Below, one piece after another: positions 8,335 through 17,452 of a DNA stretch of 64,000 bases. The notes below the pieces were generated by a model. It saw only the letters and a list, made by a program, of their open reading frames with translations. It had not been told where the DNA came from and did not search any database. Numbering within the stretch: the first letter of the stretch is position 1; each line of letters opens with the position of its first letter. This DNA comes from Solimonas flava DSM 18980 (lineage in GTDB: Bacteria > Pseudomonadota > Gammaproteobacteria > Nevskiales > Nevskiaceae), in contig NZ_AUFV01000003.1 in the NCBI RefSeq assembly GCF_000426685.1, positions 310,001 to 374,000 on the forward strand, given 5' to 3'. The position numbers were made by a program, and so were the translations under genes.

Positions 8335-10074
8335 ATGGAAAAGAAGATCGCCCGTCATCAGCGGAGCCCCGATGTCCCCGCCCTGAAACTCGTCGCTGCG
8401 ACGGTCGACGACGCCGCGCTGGCCGAGCATCTGCGTTTCGATCCGGATCGTGGCGAGATTCTCCTGTTCGATCAGCGGATGCTGTTGATGCATGGCTATT
8501 CGCTGGCGGCCCTGCGGCACGAACTGATCGAACGGCTGGGGCTCGACAAGACGCGGGAGTTGTTCATGCGCCTCGGCTATCAGCAGGGCGTGGAGGATTC
8601 CAAAGGGCTTCGCCGTCAGGGCGGCGCCGGCGTGCCGGAGGCCATGAAGCTGGGGCCGCGACTGCGCGAGATCGAGGGATTCGTACGCAACCGCGTGGTT
8701 GAGCGCATGCAATACGACACCGAGTCCGGCGGCTTCTGGGGCGACTACCACTGGCAACACTCGTGGGAGGCCGAAACTCACCTGCAGCACTTCGGCATCA
8801 GTGGCGTCCCTGCCTGCTGGATGATGGCCGGCTATGCGTGCGGTTACACCACGGCCATGATGGGCCGTCCGGTCATCTGGCGTGAGATCGAATGCGTCGC
8901 GATGGGCCACGCCTGCTGTCGCGTCATCGGCCAGCCGGTCGAAGAGTGCGACGACGCCGACGATCTGCTGAGCTTCATGCGGGTCGAAGAGTTCGTCACG
9001 GTCCCGCGTCACCGGGAACCGGACGAGCACGGACGCGGCAAGGCTCCGGTCGGATCAGCGCTTCCGGACCTGGTCGGCGCTTCGGCCGGCTTCAATGCGG
9101 TCGCCTGGCGGCTCAAGCGCGTGGCGCAAACCGATGCGACCGTGCTGTTCACGGGAGAGAGCGGTGTCGGCAAGGAACGTTTCGCGCGCGCGCTGCACGC
9201 GATCGGGCCGCGCGCGTCGAAACCGTTCGTGTCGATCAACTGCGCGGCGCTGCCTCAGGAACTCGTCGAAGCCGAGCTATTCGGGGTCGAGCGGGGTGCT
9301 TTCACCGGCGCCAGCGCGTCCCGACCCGGGCGCTTCGAGCGGGCCGACGGTGGCACGCTGCTGCTCGACGAGATCGGCAGCCTGCCGATGCTGGCCCAGG
9401 GCAAGCTGCTGCGCGTCCTGCAGGAGGGCGAGATCGAGCGGGTCGGCGGCACGCAGATGCGCAAGGTTGACGTGCGCGTGGTCGCGGCGGCGAATCACAA
9501 TCTGCGCGAGGAGGTTCGCGCCGGGCGCTTCCGTGAAGATCTGTTCTTCCGGCTCAACGTGTTTCCGATCGACATCCCGCCGCTCCGGGAGCGGCGCGAC
9601 GATATACCGCTGCTGGTGAATGTCTTTCTGAACCGCTACGCGCGGCGCTTCAACAAGCACATCACGGGCGTCACGCGCGCCGCCAGCGAGGCGCTGTGGG
9701 CGTACAGCTGGCCCGGCAATGTTCGCGAACTCGAGAACATGGTCGAACGCGCCATCATTCTGGCCGACGACGGTGCCGGCATCGATGTCCAGCATCTGTT
9801 CTCCGGCGGCGAAGTGCTGCCGGGCCGCACGCTCGAATCCGCCGCCGCCAGGTCGGTGGAGCCGTCGCCGCCCGCGGCCGACACGGCGGACGACGCGCTG
9901 CTGCTGGAGCGGCTGCTCCGGCGTGCAGGCTCTCTGGACGCCGTGGAAACGCTGCTTTTGCAGCACGCGCTCGATACGTGCCGCGGCAATGCCTCGGCCG
10001 CGGCGCGCATGCTGAAGCTCGGGCGCGGGCAGTTCGAATACCGCTGGCGCAAAAGAAGGTCATCCGGCGAGTGA
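8335..10074 (+). CDS. XylR/DmpR-type sigma54-dependent activator of the Rieske operon
   Basis: A 579-residue activator with the full family layout. Residues about 25-230 are the XylR_N plus V4R ligand domain, with the zinc ligands ACW, EIEC and HACC. The AAA+ domain spans about 240-470, with Walker A GESGVGKE, the sigma54 contact loop GAFTGA and LLLDEIG. A Fis-type helix-turn-helix lies at the end ([19 protein letters not shown]). At the position equivalent to the phenol-binding His of MopR/DmpR this protein has Arg111, while the pocket Trp (W140) is kept. The effector is therefore probably not a simple phenol. It is divergent from the Rieske operon, which it most likely activates. Confidence 0.88.
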   Translation: MEKKIARHQRSPDVPALKLVAATVDDAALAEHLRFDPDRGEILLFDQRMLLMHGYSLAALRHELIERLGLDKTRELFMRLGYQQGVEDSKGLRRQGGAGVPEAMKLGPRLREIEGFVRNRVVERMQYDTESGGFWGDYHWQHSWEAETHLQHFGISGVPACWMMAGYACGYTTAMMGRPVIWREIECVAMGHACCRVIGQPVEECDDADDLLSFMRVEEFVTVPRHREPDEHGRGKAPVGSALPDLVGASAGFNAVAWRLKRVAQTDATVLFTGESGVGKERFARALHAIGPRASKPFVSINCAALPQELVEAELFGVERGAFTGASASRPGRFERADGGTLLLDEIGSLPMLAQGKLLRVLQEGEIERVGGTQMRKVDVRVVAAANHNLREEVRAGRFREDLFFRLNVFPIDIPPLRERRDDIPLLVNVFLNRYARRFNKHITGVTRAASEALWAYSWPGNVRELENMVERAIILADDGAGIDVQHLFSGGEVLPGRTLESAAARSVEPSPPAADTADDALLLERLLRRAGSLDAVETLLLQHALDTCRGNASAAARMLKLGRGQFEYRWRKRRSSGE

Positions 10075-10116
10075 CGCGTGCGTCGCTACGCTAAGGCCGC
10101 GCGCGCGACGCACGCG
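10075..10116 (+). terminator. Stem-loop right after the activator stop codon
   Basis: CGCGTGCGTCG at 10075-10085 pairs perfectly with CGACGCACGCG at 10106-10116 around a 20-base loop. It starts one base after the TGA. No T run follows, so it is terminator-like rather than certain. Between it and the operator at 10259 nothing else is recognised. Confidence 0.4.
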
Positions 10117-10258
10117 CATTGAAGCGCTGACGGCTCGGTCGGCGCGCACGAGGGACGGGACGTGCGCGAGCGCGCCTGACCGGTTCTGACCTCCGGCGCT
10201 ACACCGGCAAGCGACGCTCGGGGAGTTCGTGCCCGGCACGTCCCGGCGCGGACGGAGC

Positions 10259-10306
10259 GATACCGGAGCGGTATCCGTGACGCCATCAAATGGTATTGGA
10301 CGGTAT
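10259..10306 (+). promoter_or_regulatory. LysR-type operator, copy 1 (upstream of the DUF1302 operon)
   Basis: GATACC-N5-GGTATC (an ATAC-N7-GTAT dyad, 10259-10275) is followed by GGTATTGGACGGTAT at 10292-10306. The GTAT units start at 10271, 10293 and 10303, so they are 22 and 10 bp apart. The same spacing recurs in copies 2 and 3. ATAC-N7-GTAT is the established recognition site of BenM/CatM LysR proteins. The site lies 83 bp before the start codon of the DUF1302 gene, and GGAGGAGGAG precedes that ATG. Confidence 0.75.
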
Positions 10307-10388
10307 TTCGATGCCTTATTAGTGTCGCAGCCAGTCGCCCGGTCCGACCCGGCGACAGACCAAAAATAGAAGATGCGGAGGAGGAGTC

Positions 10389-12041
10389 ATGAGATTGCGC
10401 TCGACCGGGTGCATGGCGCGCGTTGCGATCGCCCCGATGTGTGTCGCCGCTTTGACGGCAAGCGGTGTGGCGGTGGCATTCGACATCGATATCGGCTCTC
10501 AGGATGCGCGCCTGTCCTGGGACAACAACGTGAAGTACAGCGCCGCATGGCGCCTCCACGATCCCAGCACGACCGTCGCCGGCGATCCGACGACGGCGCA
10601 GGTCAACACCAATGACGGCGATCTGAACTTCGATAAAGGCCTGATCTCGAATCGACTCGATCTGCTCAGCGCGATCGACTTCCGCTACCGGAAGATGTAC
10701 GGCGTGCGCGTCAGTGGTCAGGCCTGGTACGACACGGTCTATCACAGCGACACCGACAATCCGGGCAATCAGGGCATCAACCAGATATCCAGGCCCGCCG
10801 ACAAGTTCGTCGACGACACCGAAAAACTTCATGGCGGCATGGCCGAGCTGATGGACGCGTTCGTCTACGGCACCTTCGTCATGGGCGACAAACGGCTCAA
10901 CGTCAAAGGCGGTCGCTTCACGCAGCTCTACGGCGAAAGCCTGTTCTTCGGTTCAAACGCCGTCGCGGCGGCGCAGACGCCGCTTGATCTGACGAAGGCA
11001 CTGTCCGTGCCCAACGCGCAGTTCAAGGAGGTTGCGCGCCCGGTTGGACAGGTCAGCGCGCAGCTGCAGCTGAACACCCGACTGACGCTCGGCGCGTACT
11101 ACCAGCTGGAATGGCGAAAGACCCGTCTGCCGGGCGTCGGCAGCTACTGGAGCTTCTCCGACTTCGCGGATGAGGGCGGCGAACGCCTGCTGCTCGGCCC
11201 GGACCTGTGGGTGCACCGCGGCGACGACATGGAGGCCAAGGACTCCGGGCAGGGCGGCATGCAGCTGCGCCTCAAGGCCGGCGACAGCGAGTACGGTCTC
11301 TACGCGGCGATCTTCCACGACAAGATGCCGCAGTTCTATGCCCGTCCGGGCGTCAATGCGGTCAGCGCCAACGACATCGGCGACTACCTGCTCGTCTACG
11401 GCGAGGACATTCGCCTCTTCGGTGCGTCCGTCAGCACGCTGATCGGCGAGACCAATGTGGCGGCGGAAGTCTCGTACCGCGACAACATGCCGCTCGCTGC
11501 AACCGGCGCAACGGCGATCGTCGGTCCCGATGCCGACAACAACGACCATCCCGCCTATCCCGTCGGCAGGACGCTGCATCTGAACGCTTCGGCGATCAGC
11601 GTCCTCGGCGAGAGCCCGGTATGGGACGGCGCATCGTTCATCGGCGAGTTCGCGTTCAATCGCGTGGTCTCGTATACCGACAACAAGGACGCGGTCGATC
11701 CGCTCGCGACGCGCAACGCGAGCGCGGTGCAGATGGTCTTTCAGCCGGAGTACTTCCAGGTTCTGCCGGGCCTCGATCTGCAGCTGCCGATCGGCCTGAC
11801 CTACGGCATCAGCGGCCGCTCGGCGGTCAATGGCGTGCTGTTCCCGTCCGATCACGGCGGCACGCTCAATGTCGGCGTCAAGGGCAGCTACCGCAAGCTC
11901 TGGAGCGGCAGCGTCAATTACTCGCACTACTTCGGAGCGGACGGCGCCATCATCCGGCCCGCCGCCGCGCCGGCCCTCTCTTACAACAACTTCTATGGCG
12001 ACCGCGACTACATCTCGGTCTCGATCGAGCGCGCGTTCTGA
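10389..12041 (+). CDS. DUF1302 outer-membrane protein
   Basis: A 550-residue protein with a signal peptide (residues about 1-34, ending near GVAVA) and a long beta-strand-rich body with alternating aromatic residues. The N-terminal mature part (FDIDIGSQDARLSWDNNVKYS) and the C-terminal end NNFYGDRDYISVSIERAF are typical of DUF1302, with a terminal aromatic residue as expected for barrel assembly. Family members occur with DUF1329, YCF48 and MMPL genes in degraders of hydrophobic compounds. It is first in a five-gene operon under the LysR-type operator. An outer-membrane channel for a lipophilic aromatic substrate or product is inferred, not shown. Confidence 0.85.
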   Translation: MRLRSTGCMARVAIAPMCVAALTASGVAVAFDIDIGSQDARLSWDNNVKYSAAWRLHDPSTTVAGDPTTAQVNTNDGDLNFDKGLISNRLDLLSAIDFRYRKMYGVRVSGQAWYDTVYHSDTDNPGNQGINQISRPADKFVDDTEKLHGGMAELMDAFVYGTFVMGDKRLNVKGGRFTQLYGESLFFGSNAVAAAQTPLDLTKALSVPNAQFKEVARPVGQVSAQLQLNTRLTLGAYYQLEWRKTRLPGVGSYWSFSDFADEGGERLLLGPDLWVHRGDDMEAKDSGQGGMQLRLKAGDSEYGLYAAIFHDKMPQFYARPGVNAVSANDIGDYLLVYGEDIRLFGASVSTLIGETNVAAEVSYRDNMPLAATGATAIVGPDADNNDHPAYPVGRTLHLNASAISVLGESPVWDGASFIGEFAFNRVVSYTDNKDAVDPLATRNASAVQMVFQPEYFQVLPGLDLQLPIGLTYGISGRSAVNGVLFPSDHGGTLNVGVKGSYRKLWSGSVNYSHYFGADGAIIRPAAAPALSYNNFYGDRDYISVSIERAF

Positions 12042-12074
12042 CCGATCGCCGAGGATTCTGAGGAGAACCCAAGC

Positions 12075-13424
12075 ATGAATATCCGAAACACTGTGTTCAC
12101 GGCTGCCGCGGCCGCGCTGTTCTGCACCGGCCTTGCGCGGGCGGCAGTCGGCGCCGACGAGGTGGCGACCCTCGGCACGACCTTGACGCCCCTGGGCGGT
12201 GAAAAGGCAGGCAATGCCGACGGCTCGATTCCCGCCTGGAGCGGCAAGCCTCTGCAGGTCAGCGGCGCCAGCGTCGGCGACGTGCCGAAGGCTGTGTTCC
12301 CGGGCGAAAAGCCCCTGTTCTCGGTCAGCGCCGCGAACATGGAGAAGTATCGCGACAAGCTGAGCGAGGGCACGGTCGCGCTGATGCAGCGTTATCCGTC
12401 CAGCTTCCGCATCGACGTCTATCCGACCCATCGCACCGCGGTGGCGCCGCAGTACGTCTACGACAATACGAAGAAAAACGCGGCGAGCTGTCAGGCCGTC
12501 GATGGCGGTAAGACGCTGAAGGGTTGCTACGGCGGCATTCCGTTCCCGATCCCGAAGTCCGGCGTCGAGGTCATCTGGAATCATCTTCTGCGCCTCGAAC
12601 CGGAATCGGTCGATCTGGGTGCGCGCAACGTCGTTGGTACCGCCGACGGCAAGCGCACACTGGCGACCCGCATCGACGAGTCGTTCCAGCATCTGTACTA
12701 CTACCGCGATGGTTCGGCCGATACCTGGAACGGCGAGTACTGGATCCAGCGCTTCAACACGACGGATCCGCCGTTCAAGCGTGGTGAATCGCTGGTGATC
12801 CACGACAGCATTGATCCCGCGACGCCGCGTCAGGCCTGGCAGTATCTGGTAGGTCAGCGCCGCGTGCGGCGTGCCCCGACCGTCGCCTACGACACGCCGG
12901 ATTTCGTTGCCTCCGGCGCGAACTACTTCGACGAGGTCATGGGGTTCATGGGCCATCCCGACCGCTATTCGTGGAAGCTCGTCGGCAAGCGCGAGATGTA
13001 CGTGCCGTACAACGCCAATCAGGCCGTGACGGTGTCGCAGGACGAGGCCTTTTCCGCCAACCACCTGAACCCTGCCAACGTTCGCTGGGAGCTGCACCGC
13101 GTCTGGGAAGTGGAGGCCACGGTCGCGCCCGGCAAGCGACACGCGGTGCCGAAGCGCCGCTTCTACTTCGACGAGGACAGCTGGGTGATGCTGCTGATGG
13201 ACGGCTACGACGCCGAAGGCAAGCTGTGGCGCACCTCGCAGGTGACGCCGTTCTACGTGCCGAAACTGCCGGGTCTGCTCATCAAGCCGGTCATCATCTT
13301 CAATCTCGAAGCCAAGACCTTCAGTGCCGTTCAGTCCCTGAACGGCGAGTACTACAAGATCGTGGATCGCAAGCCGGAAAGCTACTTCACCGGCGAGGCG
13401 GTGGCTGCCGAGGCGGACCGCTGA
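12075..13424 (+). CDS. DUF1329 periplasmic protein
   Basis: A 449-residue DUF1329 protein with a Sec signal peptide (residues about 1-26). The mature start, with LGTTLTPLGGEKAGNADGSIPAW, is the family hallmark. The body contains RRVRRAPTVAYDTPDF and AVQSLNGEYYKIVDRKPESYF, also family-typical. The fold is thought to be related to LolA/LolB lipid carriers, which suggests shuttling a hydrophobic molecule between membranes. The gap to the DUF1302 gene is 33 bp with GAGGAGAA before ATG. The invariant pairing with DUF1302 supports a common machine. Confidence 0.87.
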   Translation: MNIRNTVFTAAAAALFCTGLARAAVGADEVATLGTTLTPLGGEKAGNADGSIPAWSGKPLQVSGASVGDVPKAVFPGEKPLFSVSAANMEKYRDKLSEGTVALMQRYPSSFRIDVYPTHRTAVAPQYVYDNTKKNAASCQAVDGGKTLKGCYGGIPFPIPKSGVEVIWNHLLRLEPESVDLGARNVVGTADGKRTLATRIDESFQHLYYYRDGSADTWNGEYWIQRFNTTDPPFKRGESLVIHDSIDPATPRQAWQYLVGQRRVRRAPTVAYDTPDFVASGANYFDEVMGFMGHPDRYSWKLVGKREMYVPYNANQAVTVSQDEAFSANHLNPANVRWELHRVWEVEATVAPGKRHAVPKRRFYFDEDSWVMLLMDGYDAEGKLWRTSQVTPFYVPKLPGLLIKPVIIFNLEAKTFSAVQSLNGEYYKIVDRKPESYFTGEAVAAEADR

Positions 13425-13446
13425 TTCGCAGCGATTTTTCGTGATG

Positions 13447-13476
13447 CCCGCTGTCCGGATGAGTCCGGACAGCGGG
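13447..13476 (+). other. Intra-operon 13-bp hairpin between DUF1329 and YCF48 genes
   Basis: CCCGCTGTCCGGA and TCCGGACAGCGGG form a perfect 13-bp stem with a TGAG loop. No T run follows and the next gene starts 22 bases later. It can be a partial terminator or an RNA-stabilising end that lets the two envelope genes be made at a higher level than the YCF48 and transporter genes. Confidence 0.6.
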
Positions 13477-13498
13477 TCGTCGCCGCCCCCGTCATCCG

Positions 13499-14602
13499 AT
13501 GAACGCCACCATGCTTGCCAAGTCGCTACGCTGCTGCGCGCTGTGCCTGTACCTGTTGTCCTGGGAGCACGCGGCAGCGGCCTCGAAAGTGGTTCCCGAT
13601 CTGCTCGATCAGTCGGCCCAGGCCAGCGTCAGGGCGCGCAACGCCGTCACGCTCGCGGTCGCAACGGCCGGCAGCCGGCTTGTCGCCGTCGGCGAGCAGG
13701 GCACCGTACTGCTGTCGGACGATAACGGAAACAGCTGGAAGCAGGCGGACGCCGTGCCGGTCAGCGTGGCCTTGACCGGGGTGCAGTTCGTGTCGCCGGA
13801 CGAGGGCTGGATCATCGGCCACGGCGGCGTCGTCCTCCACACCGCCGATGCGGGCAAGACCTGGCAACGGCAGCTCGACGGCCGCCGCATCGGTGAGCTG
13901 GCGAGCGAGGAGGCCCGCGCGCTCGAATCCGACGACGCTGCGCCGAAATGGCTGGCGCGGAATGCCGAACGCCTCGTCGAGGATGGACCCGACAAGCCCC
14001 TGCTCGGACTGTACTTCGCCGACGCGCGGCACGGTCTCGTCGTGGGTGCCTATGGTCTGGCGCTGCAGACCGACGACGGCGGCAAGAGCTGGCGATCGAT
14101 CATCGGACGTTTTGCGAACCCGCGCGGTTTGCACCTATACGCGATTACCCCGATAGCGAACGGCTTTCTGGTCGCCGCCGAGCAGGGGAACGTCTTCTTG
14201 TCGACCGACGGCGATTCGTACTTCGCGCTGCTGAAGTCGGCCTACCCGGGCACCTACTTCGGCGCGCTGGCCCTCGACGGTGAGCACGTTCTCGCCTTCG
14301 GTCTGCGCGGCAACGCCTGGGCATACGGGCTCCCGGATCAAAGCTGGACACATGTCGCGCTGCCGGATGCCGCCACGCTCACCGCCGGGCTGAAGCTGCC
14401 CGGCGGGGATGTCGTGCTGGCCGATGAAGGCGGTCGCCTGTTCCGGTTGCGCGGCGGCGCTGCAAGCGCCGTCGCCCTGCAAGGCGCGGCCGCTGGCGGC
14501 ATCAGCGGAATGACGCGAACGACGGATGGCGCGCTGGTCCTGGCCAGCATCCGCGGACCGCTTCGTGTCGAACTGAAGTCCGCCGTTGCGGAGGTTGAAT
14601 GA
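13499..14602 (+). CDS. YCF48-like beta-propeller protein of the envelope operon
   Basis: A 367-residue secreted protein with a signal peptide (residues about 1-28, ending near HAAAA). It carries repeated propeller blades of the YCF48/BNR type, such as GWIIGHGGVVLHTADAGKTWQ and HGLVVGAYGLALQTDDGGKS. The fold serves as an assembly platform in other systems. Here it sits between the DUF1329 and transporter genes, the usual order in this cassette. Its last codons overlap the transporter start (ATGATG), so translation is coupled. The precise role is unknown. Confidence 0.82.
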   Translation: MNATMLAKSLRCCALCLYLLSWEHAAAASKVVPDLLDQSAQASVRARNAVTLAVATAGSRLVAVGEQGTVLLSDDNGNSWKQADAVPVSVALTGVQFVSPDEGWIIGHGGVVLHTADAGKTWQRQLDGRRIGELASEEARALESDDAAPKWLARNAERLVEDGPDKPLLGLYFADARHGLVVGAYGLALQTDDGGKSWRSIIGRFANPRGLHLYAITPIANGFLVAAEQGNVFLSTDGDSYFALLKSAYPGTYFGALALDGEHVLAFGLRGNAWAYGLPDQSWTHVALPDAATLTAGLKLPGGDVVLADEGGRLFRLRGGAASAVALQGAAAGGISGMTRTTDGALVLASIRGPLRVELKSAVAEVE

Positions 14603-17025
14603 TGGGCCATTCCTCGCTGCCGTCGACCGGTGAAGTCGTTCGCGATCTGGCGGATTTCGATCAGCGCTCCGGCACCCTGCCTGAGCGGCTGCTTTTCAAC
14701 AACCGCGGCCTCATCGTGCTGCTGTGCCTGGCCGCGACCTTGGTGCTCGGATACCAGGCGCTGGGCCTCAGATTGAATGCCGCCTTCGAGAAGATGATTC
14801 CGACGCGGCATCCCTACATCGTCAACTTCCTTGCGCACCGCGACGAGCTGTCCGGCATGGGAAACACGCTGCGCATCGCGGTCGAAGCCCCGACAGGGAC
14901 CATATTCGACGAGCACTACCTCGAAACCCTGCGGCGCATCAACGACGATCTGTTTCTGTTCCCCGGCGTCGACCGGCCGTACATGAAGTCGCTGTGGACG
15001 CCTTCCGTGCGCTGGACCGGCGTCACGGAAGACGGTCTCGACGGCGGCCCGGTCATTCCCGACGGCTACAGCGGCTCGCAAAGCGACCTCGACGCGGTGC
15101 GCCTCAACGTCGAGCGCTCCGGCGAGATCGGCCAGCTGGTCGCCGCCGACTACAAGTCCAGCATCATCCTCGTGCCGTTGCGGGAGAGCGGCGCCGAACG
15201 AATCAACTACCAGGAGTTTTCCAAGAAACTCGACGATCTGCGCGCACGATACGAGAAGGAAGGCGTCCGGATTCACATCATCGGTTTCGCCAAGCTGGTC
15301 GGTGATCTGATCGACGGCATGGTTCAGATCCTGGTGTTCTTCGCGCTCGCGATCGCCATCTGTGCTGCCGTGCTGTTCTGGTACACGCGCTGCGTGCGCA
15401 GCACGTTTCTGGTCGTGCTCTGCTCGCTCGTCGCCGTGATCTGGCTACTCGGTCTGCTGCCGACGCTCGGCTATGAGCTCGATCCGTACTCCGTTCTGGT
15501 GCCGTTCCTCGTCTTCGCGATCGGCATGAGCCACGGCGCCCAGAAGATGAACGGCATCATGCAGGACGTCGGCCGCGGTACCCACAAGCTGGTCGCTGCG
15601 CGCTTTACGTTCCGCCGGCTGTTCCTGGCCGGCTTGACGGCGCTGCTTGCGGACGCCGTCGGCTTCTCGGTGATGATGGTGATCCAGATTCCCGTCATCC
15701 AGGATCTGGTCGTTGCTGCGTCGATCGGCGTCGCCGCCCTGATCTTTACGAATCTGGTTCTGCTGCCGATCCTGCTGTCGTACACCGGCGTCAGCACCGC
15801 GGCCGCGAAGCGCAGCCTCGCCGCCGACGTTGCCGATACTTCCGACAAGACGCATCGCAAGCATCGGTTCTGGGCGTTCCTGGATCTGTTCACGCAGCGT
15901 CGCTGGGCAACGGCCGCCATCGTCGTGGCGGCTGTGCTCGGCGTCGGCGGGTCCGTCGTCAGCAGCAAGCTGAAGATCGGCGACACCGGAACGGGCGCGC
16001 CCGAGCTGAGAGCGGACTCGCGCTACAACCGCGACAACCGGTTCATCGTCTCCAGCTACGCCGCCAGCAGCGACGTCTATGTCGTGATGGTGACGACCCC
16101 TCAGTACGCCTGCGCTCACTACTCGACGCTGCTGGCCGTCAATGCGCTGGAGCAGCGGCTCCGCCAGTTGCCGGGCGTCGAGAGCACGGCGTCGCTGGCC
16201 GGGCTCGCCAAGGTGCACAGCGCCGGCATGAGCGAGGGCAGCCTCAAGTGGTACGAGATTCCGCGCTCGCAGGACATGCTGAACGCCATCATCGTTCGCG
16301 CGCCGCGCGAGATGTTCAATCAGAACTGCGATCTGCTGACGATCTACGCGTACCTGAAGGATCACAAGGCGGATACCCTGACGGCGGTGGTCGACACCGT
16401 CGAGGCATTCGCGAATCAGTACAACTCCGACGAACTGCACTTCCTCAACGCGGCGGGCAGCGCCGGCATCGAAGCGGCGACGAACATCGTCGTGCGTCGT
16501 TCGAATTTCGAAATGCTGATTCTGGTCTACGTGGCGGTGATTGCGCTGGCCTTCGTTGCGTTCCGCTCGTGGCGAGCGGTGATTTGCGCGGTCCTGCCGT
16601 TGATGCTGACGTCGGTGCTTTGCGAAGCGCTGATGGTGGCGCTGAACATCGGCGTGAAAGTCGCCACGCTTCCGGTGATCGCGCTGGGTGTCGGCATCGG
16701 CGTCGACTACGCGCTGTACGTGTTGAGCGTCACGCTTGCCGGCCTGCGCCGCGGGCAATCGCTGTCCGAGGCGTACTACGCCGCCTTGCTCTTCACCGGG
16801 CGGGTCGTCGTCCTGACCGGCCTGACGCTCGGCATTGCGGTGGCGACCTGGGCCTTCTCGCCGATCAAGTTCCAGGCCGACATGGGCATCCTCCTCGCGT
16901 TCATGTTCATCTGGAACATGCTCGGCGCCTTGATCCTGCTGCCTGCGCTCGGACACTTCTTGCTGAAGCCGTCGCCGCAGGCGGCGACCGAAGCGCTCGC
17001 CGCGAATCGCCTGGCCTATACCTGA
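14599..17025 (+). CDS. MMPL/RND-superfamily transporter
   Basis: An 808-residue inner-membrane protein with the two-fold layout of MMPL/RND exporters: a first membrane helix near 35-55, a periplasmic domain to about 230, a bundle of five to six helices to about 400, one helix near 435, a second periplasmic domain, and a final helix bundle from about 635. The sequences LVPFLVFAIGMSHGAQKMNG and ALGVGIGVDYALYVLSVTLAG are the paired helix-4 signatures. It likely uses the proton gradient to move a hydrophobic compound. Co-transcription with DUF1302, DUF1329 and YCF48 suggests a trans-envelope system; direction and cargo are not known. Confidence 0.85.
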   Translation: MMGHSSLPSTGEVVRDLADFDQRSGTLPERLLFNNRGLIVLLCLAATLVLGYQALGLRLNAAFEKMIPTRHPYIVNFLAHRDELSGMGNTLRIAVEAPTGTIFDEHYLETLRRINDDLFLFPGVDRPYMKSLWTPSVRWTGVTEDGLDGGPVIPDGYSGSQSDLDAVRLNVERSGEIGQLVAADYKSSIILVPLRESGAERINYQEFSKKLDDLRARYEKEGVRIHIIGFAKLVGDLIDGMVQILVFFALAIAICAAVLFWYTRCVRSTFLVVLCSLVAVIWLLGLLPTLGYELDPYSVLVPFLVFAIGMSHGAQKMNGIMQDVGRGTHKLVAARFTFRRLFLAGLTALLADAVGFSVMMVIQIPVIQDLVVAASIGVAALIFTNLVLLPILLSYTGVSTAAAKRSLAADVADTSDKTHRKHRFWAFLDLFTQRRWATAAIVVAAVLGVGGSVVSSKLKIGDTGTGAPELRADSRYNRDNRFIVSSYAASSDVYVVMVTTPQYACAHYSTLLAVNALEQRLRQLPGVESTASLAGLAKVHSAGMSEGSLKWYEIPRSQDMLNAIIVRAPREMFNQNCDLLTIYAYLKDHKADTLTAVVDTVEAFANQYNSDELHFLNAAGSAGIEAATNIVVRRSNFEMLILVYVAVIALAFVAFRSWRAVICAVLPLMLTSVLCEALMVALNIGVKVATLPVIALGVGIGVDYALYVLSVTLAGLRRGQSLSEAYYAALLFTGRVVVLTGLTLGIAVATWAFSPIKFQADMGILLAFMFIWNMLGALILLPALGHFLLKPSPQAATEALAANRLAYT

Positions 17026-17035
17026 GGGCCGGACC

Positions 17036-17452
17036 ATGCCGATCCTGACCATCCACCTCGCCGAAGGACAGTACAGCCAGGTGCAGTGCAAGCGCCTGCT
17101 GGCAGAGGCGAGCCGGATCTACGCCGAGATCCTCAAGAGTCCGATCGAGCGTGTGCGCGCCGTCATCGAACTGCATCGGCCGTCGATGGCAGCGGTGGGC
17201 GGCATCCCCGTCGATGAAAGCGGCGTTCGGGCGCCGTACTTCCACTTCCTGGTGCTGAAGGGGCGGCCGCTCGAAGAGCGGCAACGGCTGCTGCAGCGGT
17301 TCACCGATCTGATCGTGGAGATCCTGGAAGTGGACCGGAGCCTGGTGCGGGGCGGCTGCTGGCCGATCGAGCCGGAAAACTGGGCCATTGCCGGAATCCC
17401 GGCCTCGACGGTGCGGGCGTCCGAGCTGGCCGGGCGCACCACCGGCGCCTAG
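17036..17452 (+). CDS. Tautomerase-superfamily protein, 138 residues
   Basis: A 4-oxalocrotonate tautomerase-superfamily protein, recognisable by the catalytic proline right after the start Met ([17 protein letters not shown]). At 138 residues it is twice the length of classical 4-OT. It looks like the fused two-unit forms such as cis-CaaD and MSAD. It is the last gene of the envelope operon, 10 bp after the transporter gene, which ties that operon to aromatic catabolism. Its 3' end overlaps the convergent activator gene by 4 bases. Substrate unknown. Confidence 0.75.
   Translation: MPILTIHLAEGQYSQVQCKRLLAEASRIYAEILKSPIERVRAVIELHRPSMAAVGGIPVDESGVRAPYFHFLVLKGRPLEERQRLLQRFTDLIVEILEVDRSLVRGGCWPIEPENWAIAGIPASTVRASELAGRTTGA

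Noticed and set aside
10953-13142. Minus-strand open frame of 729 codons across DUF1302 and DUF1329
   Set aside because: High-GC shadow crossing two clear plus-strand genes; no recognisable domain.
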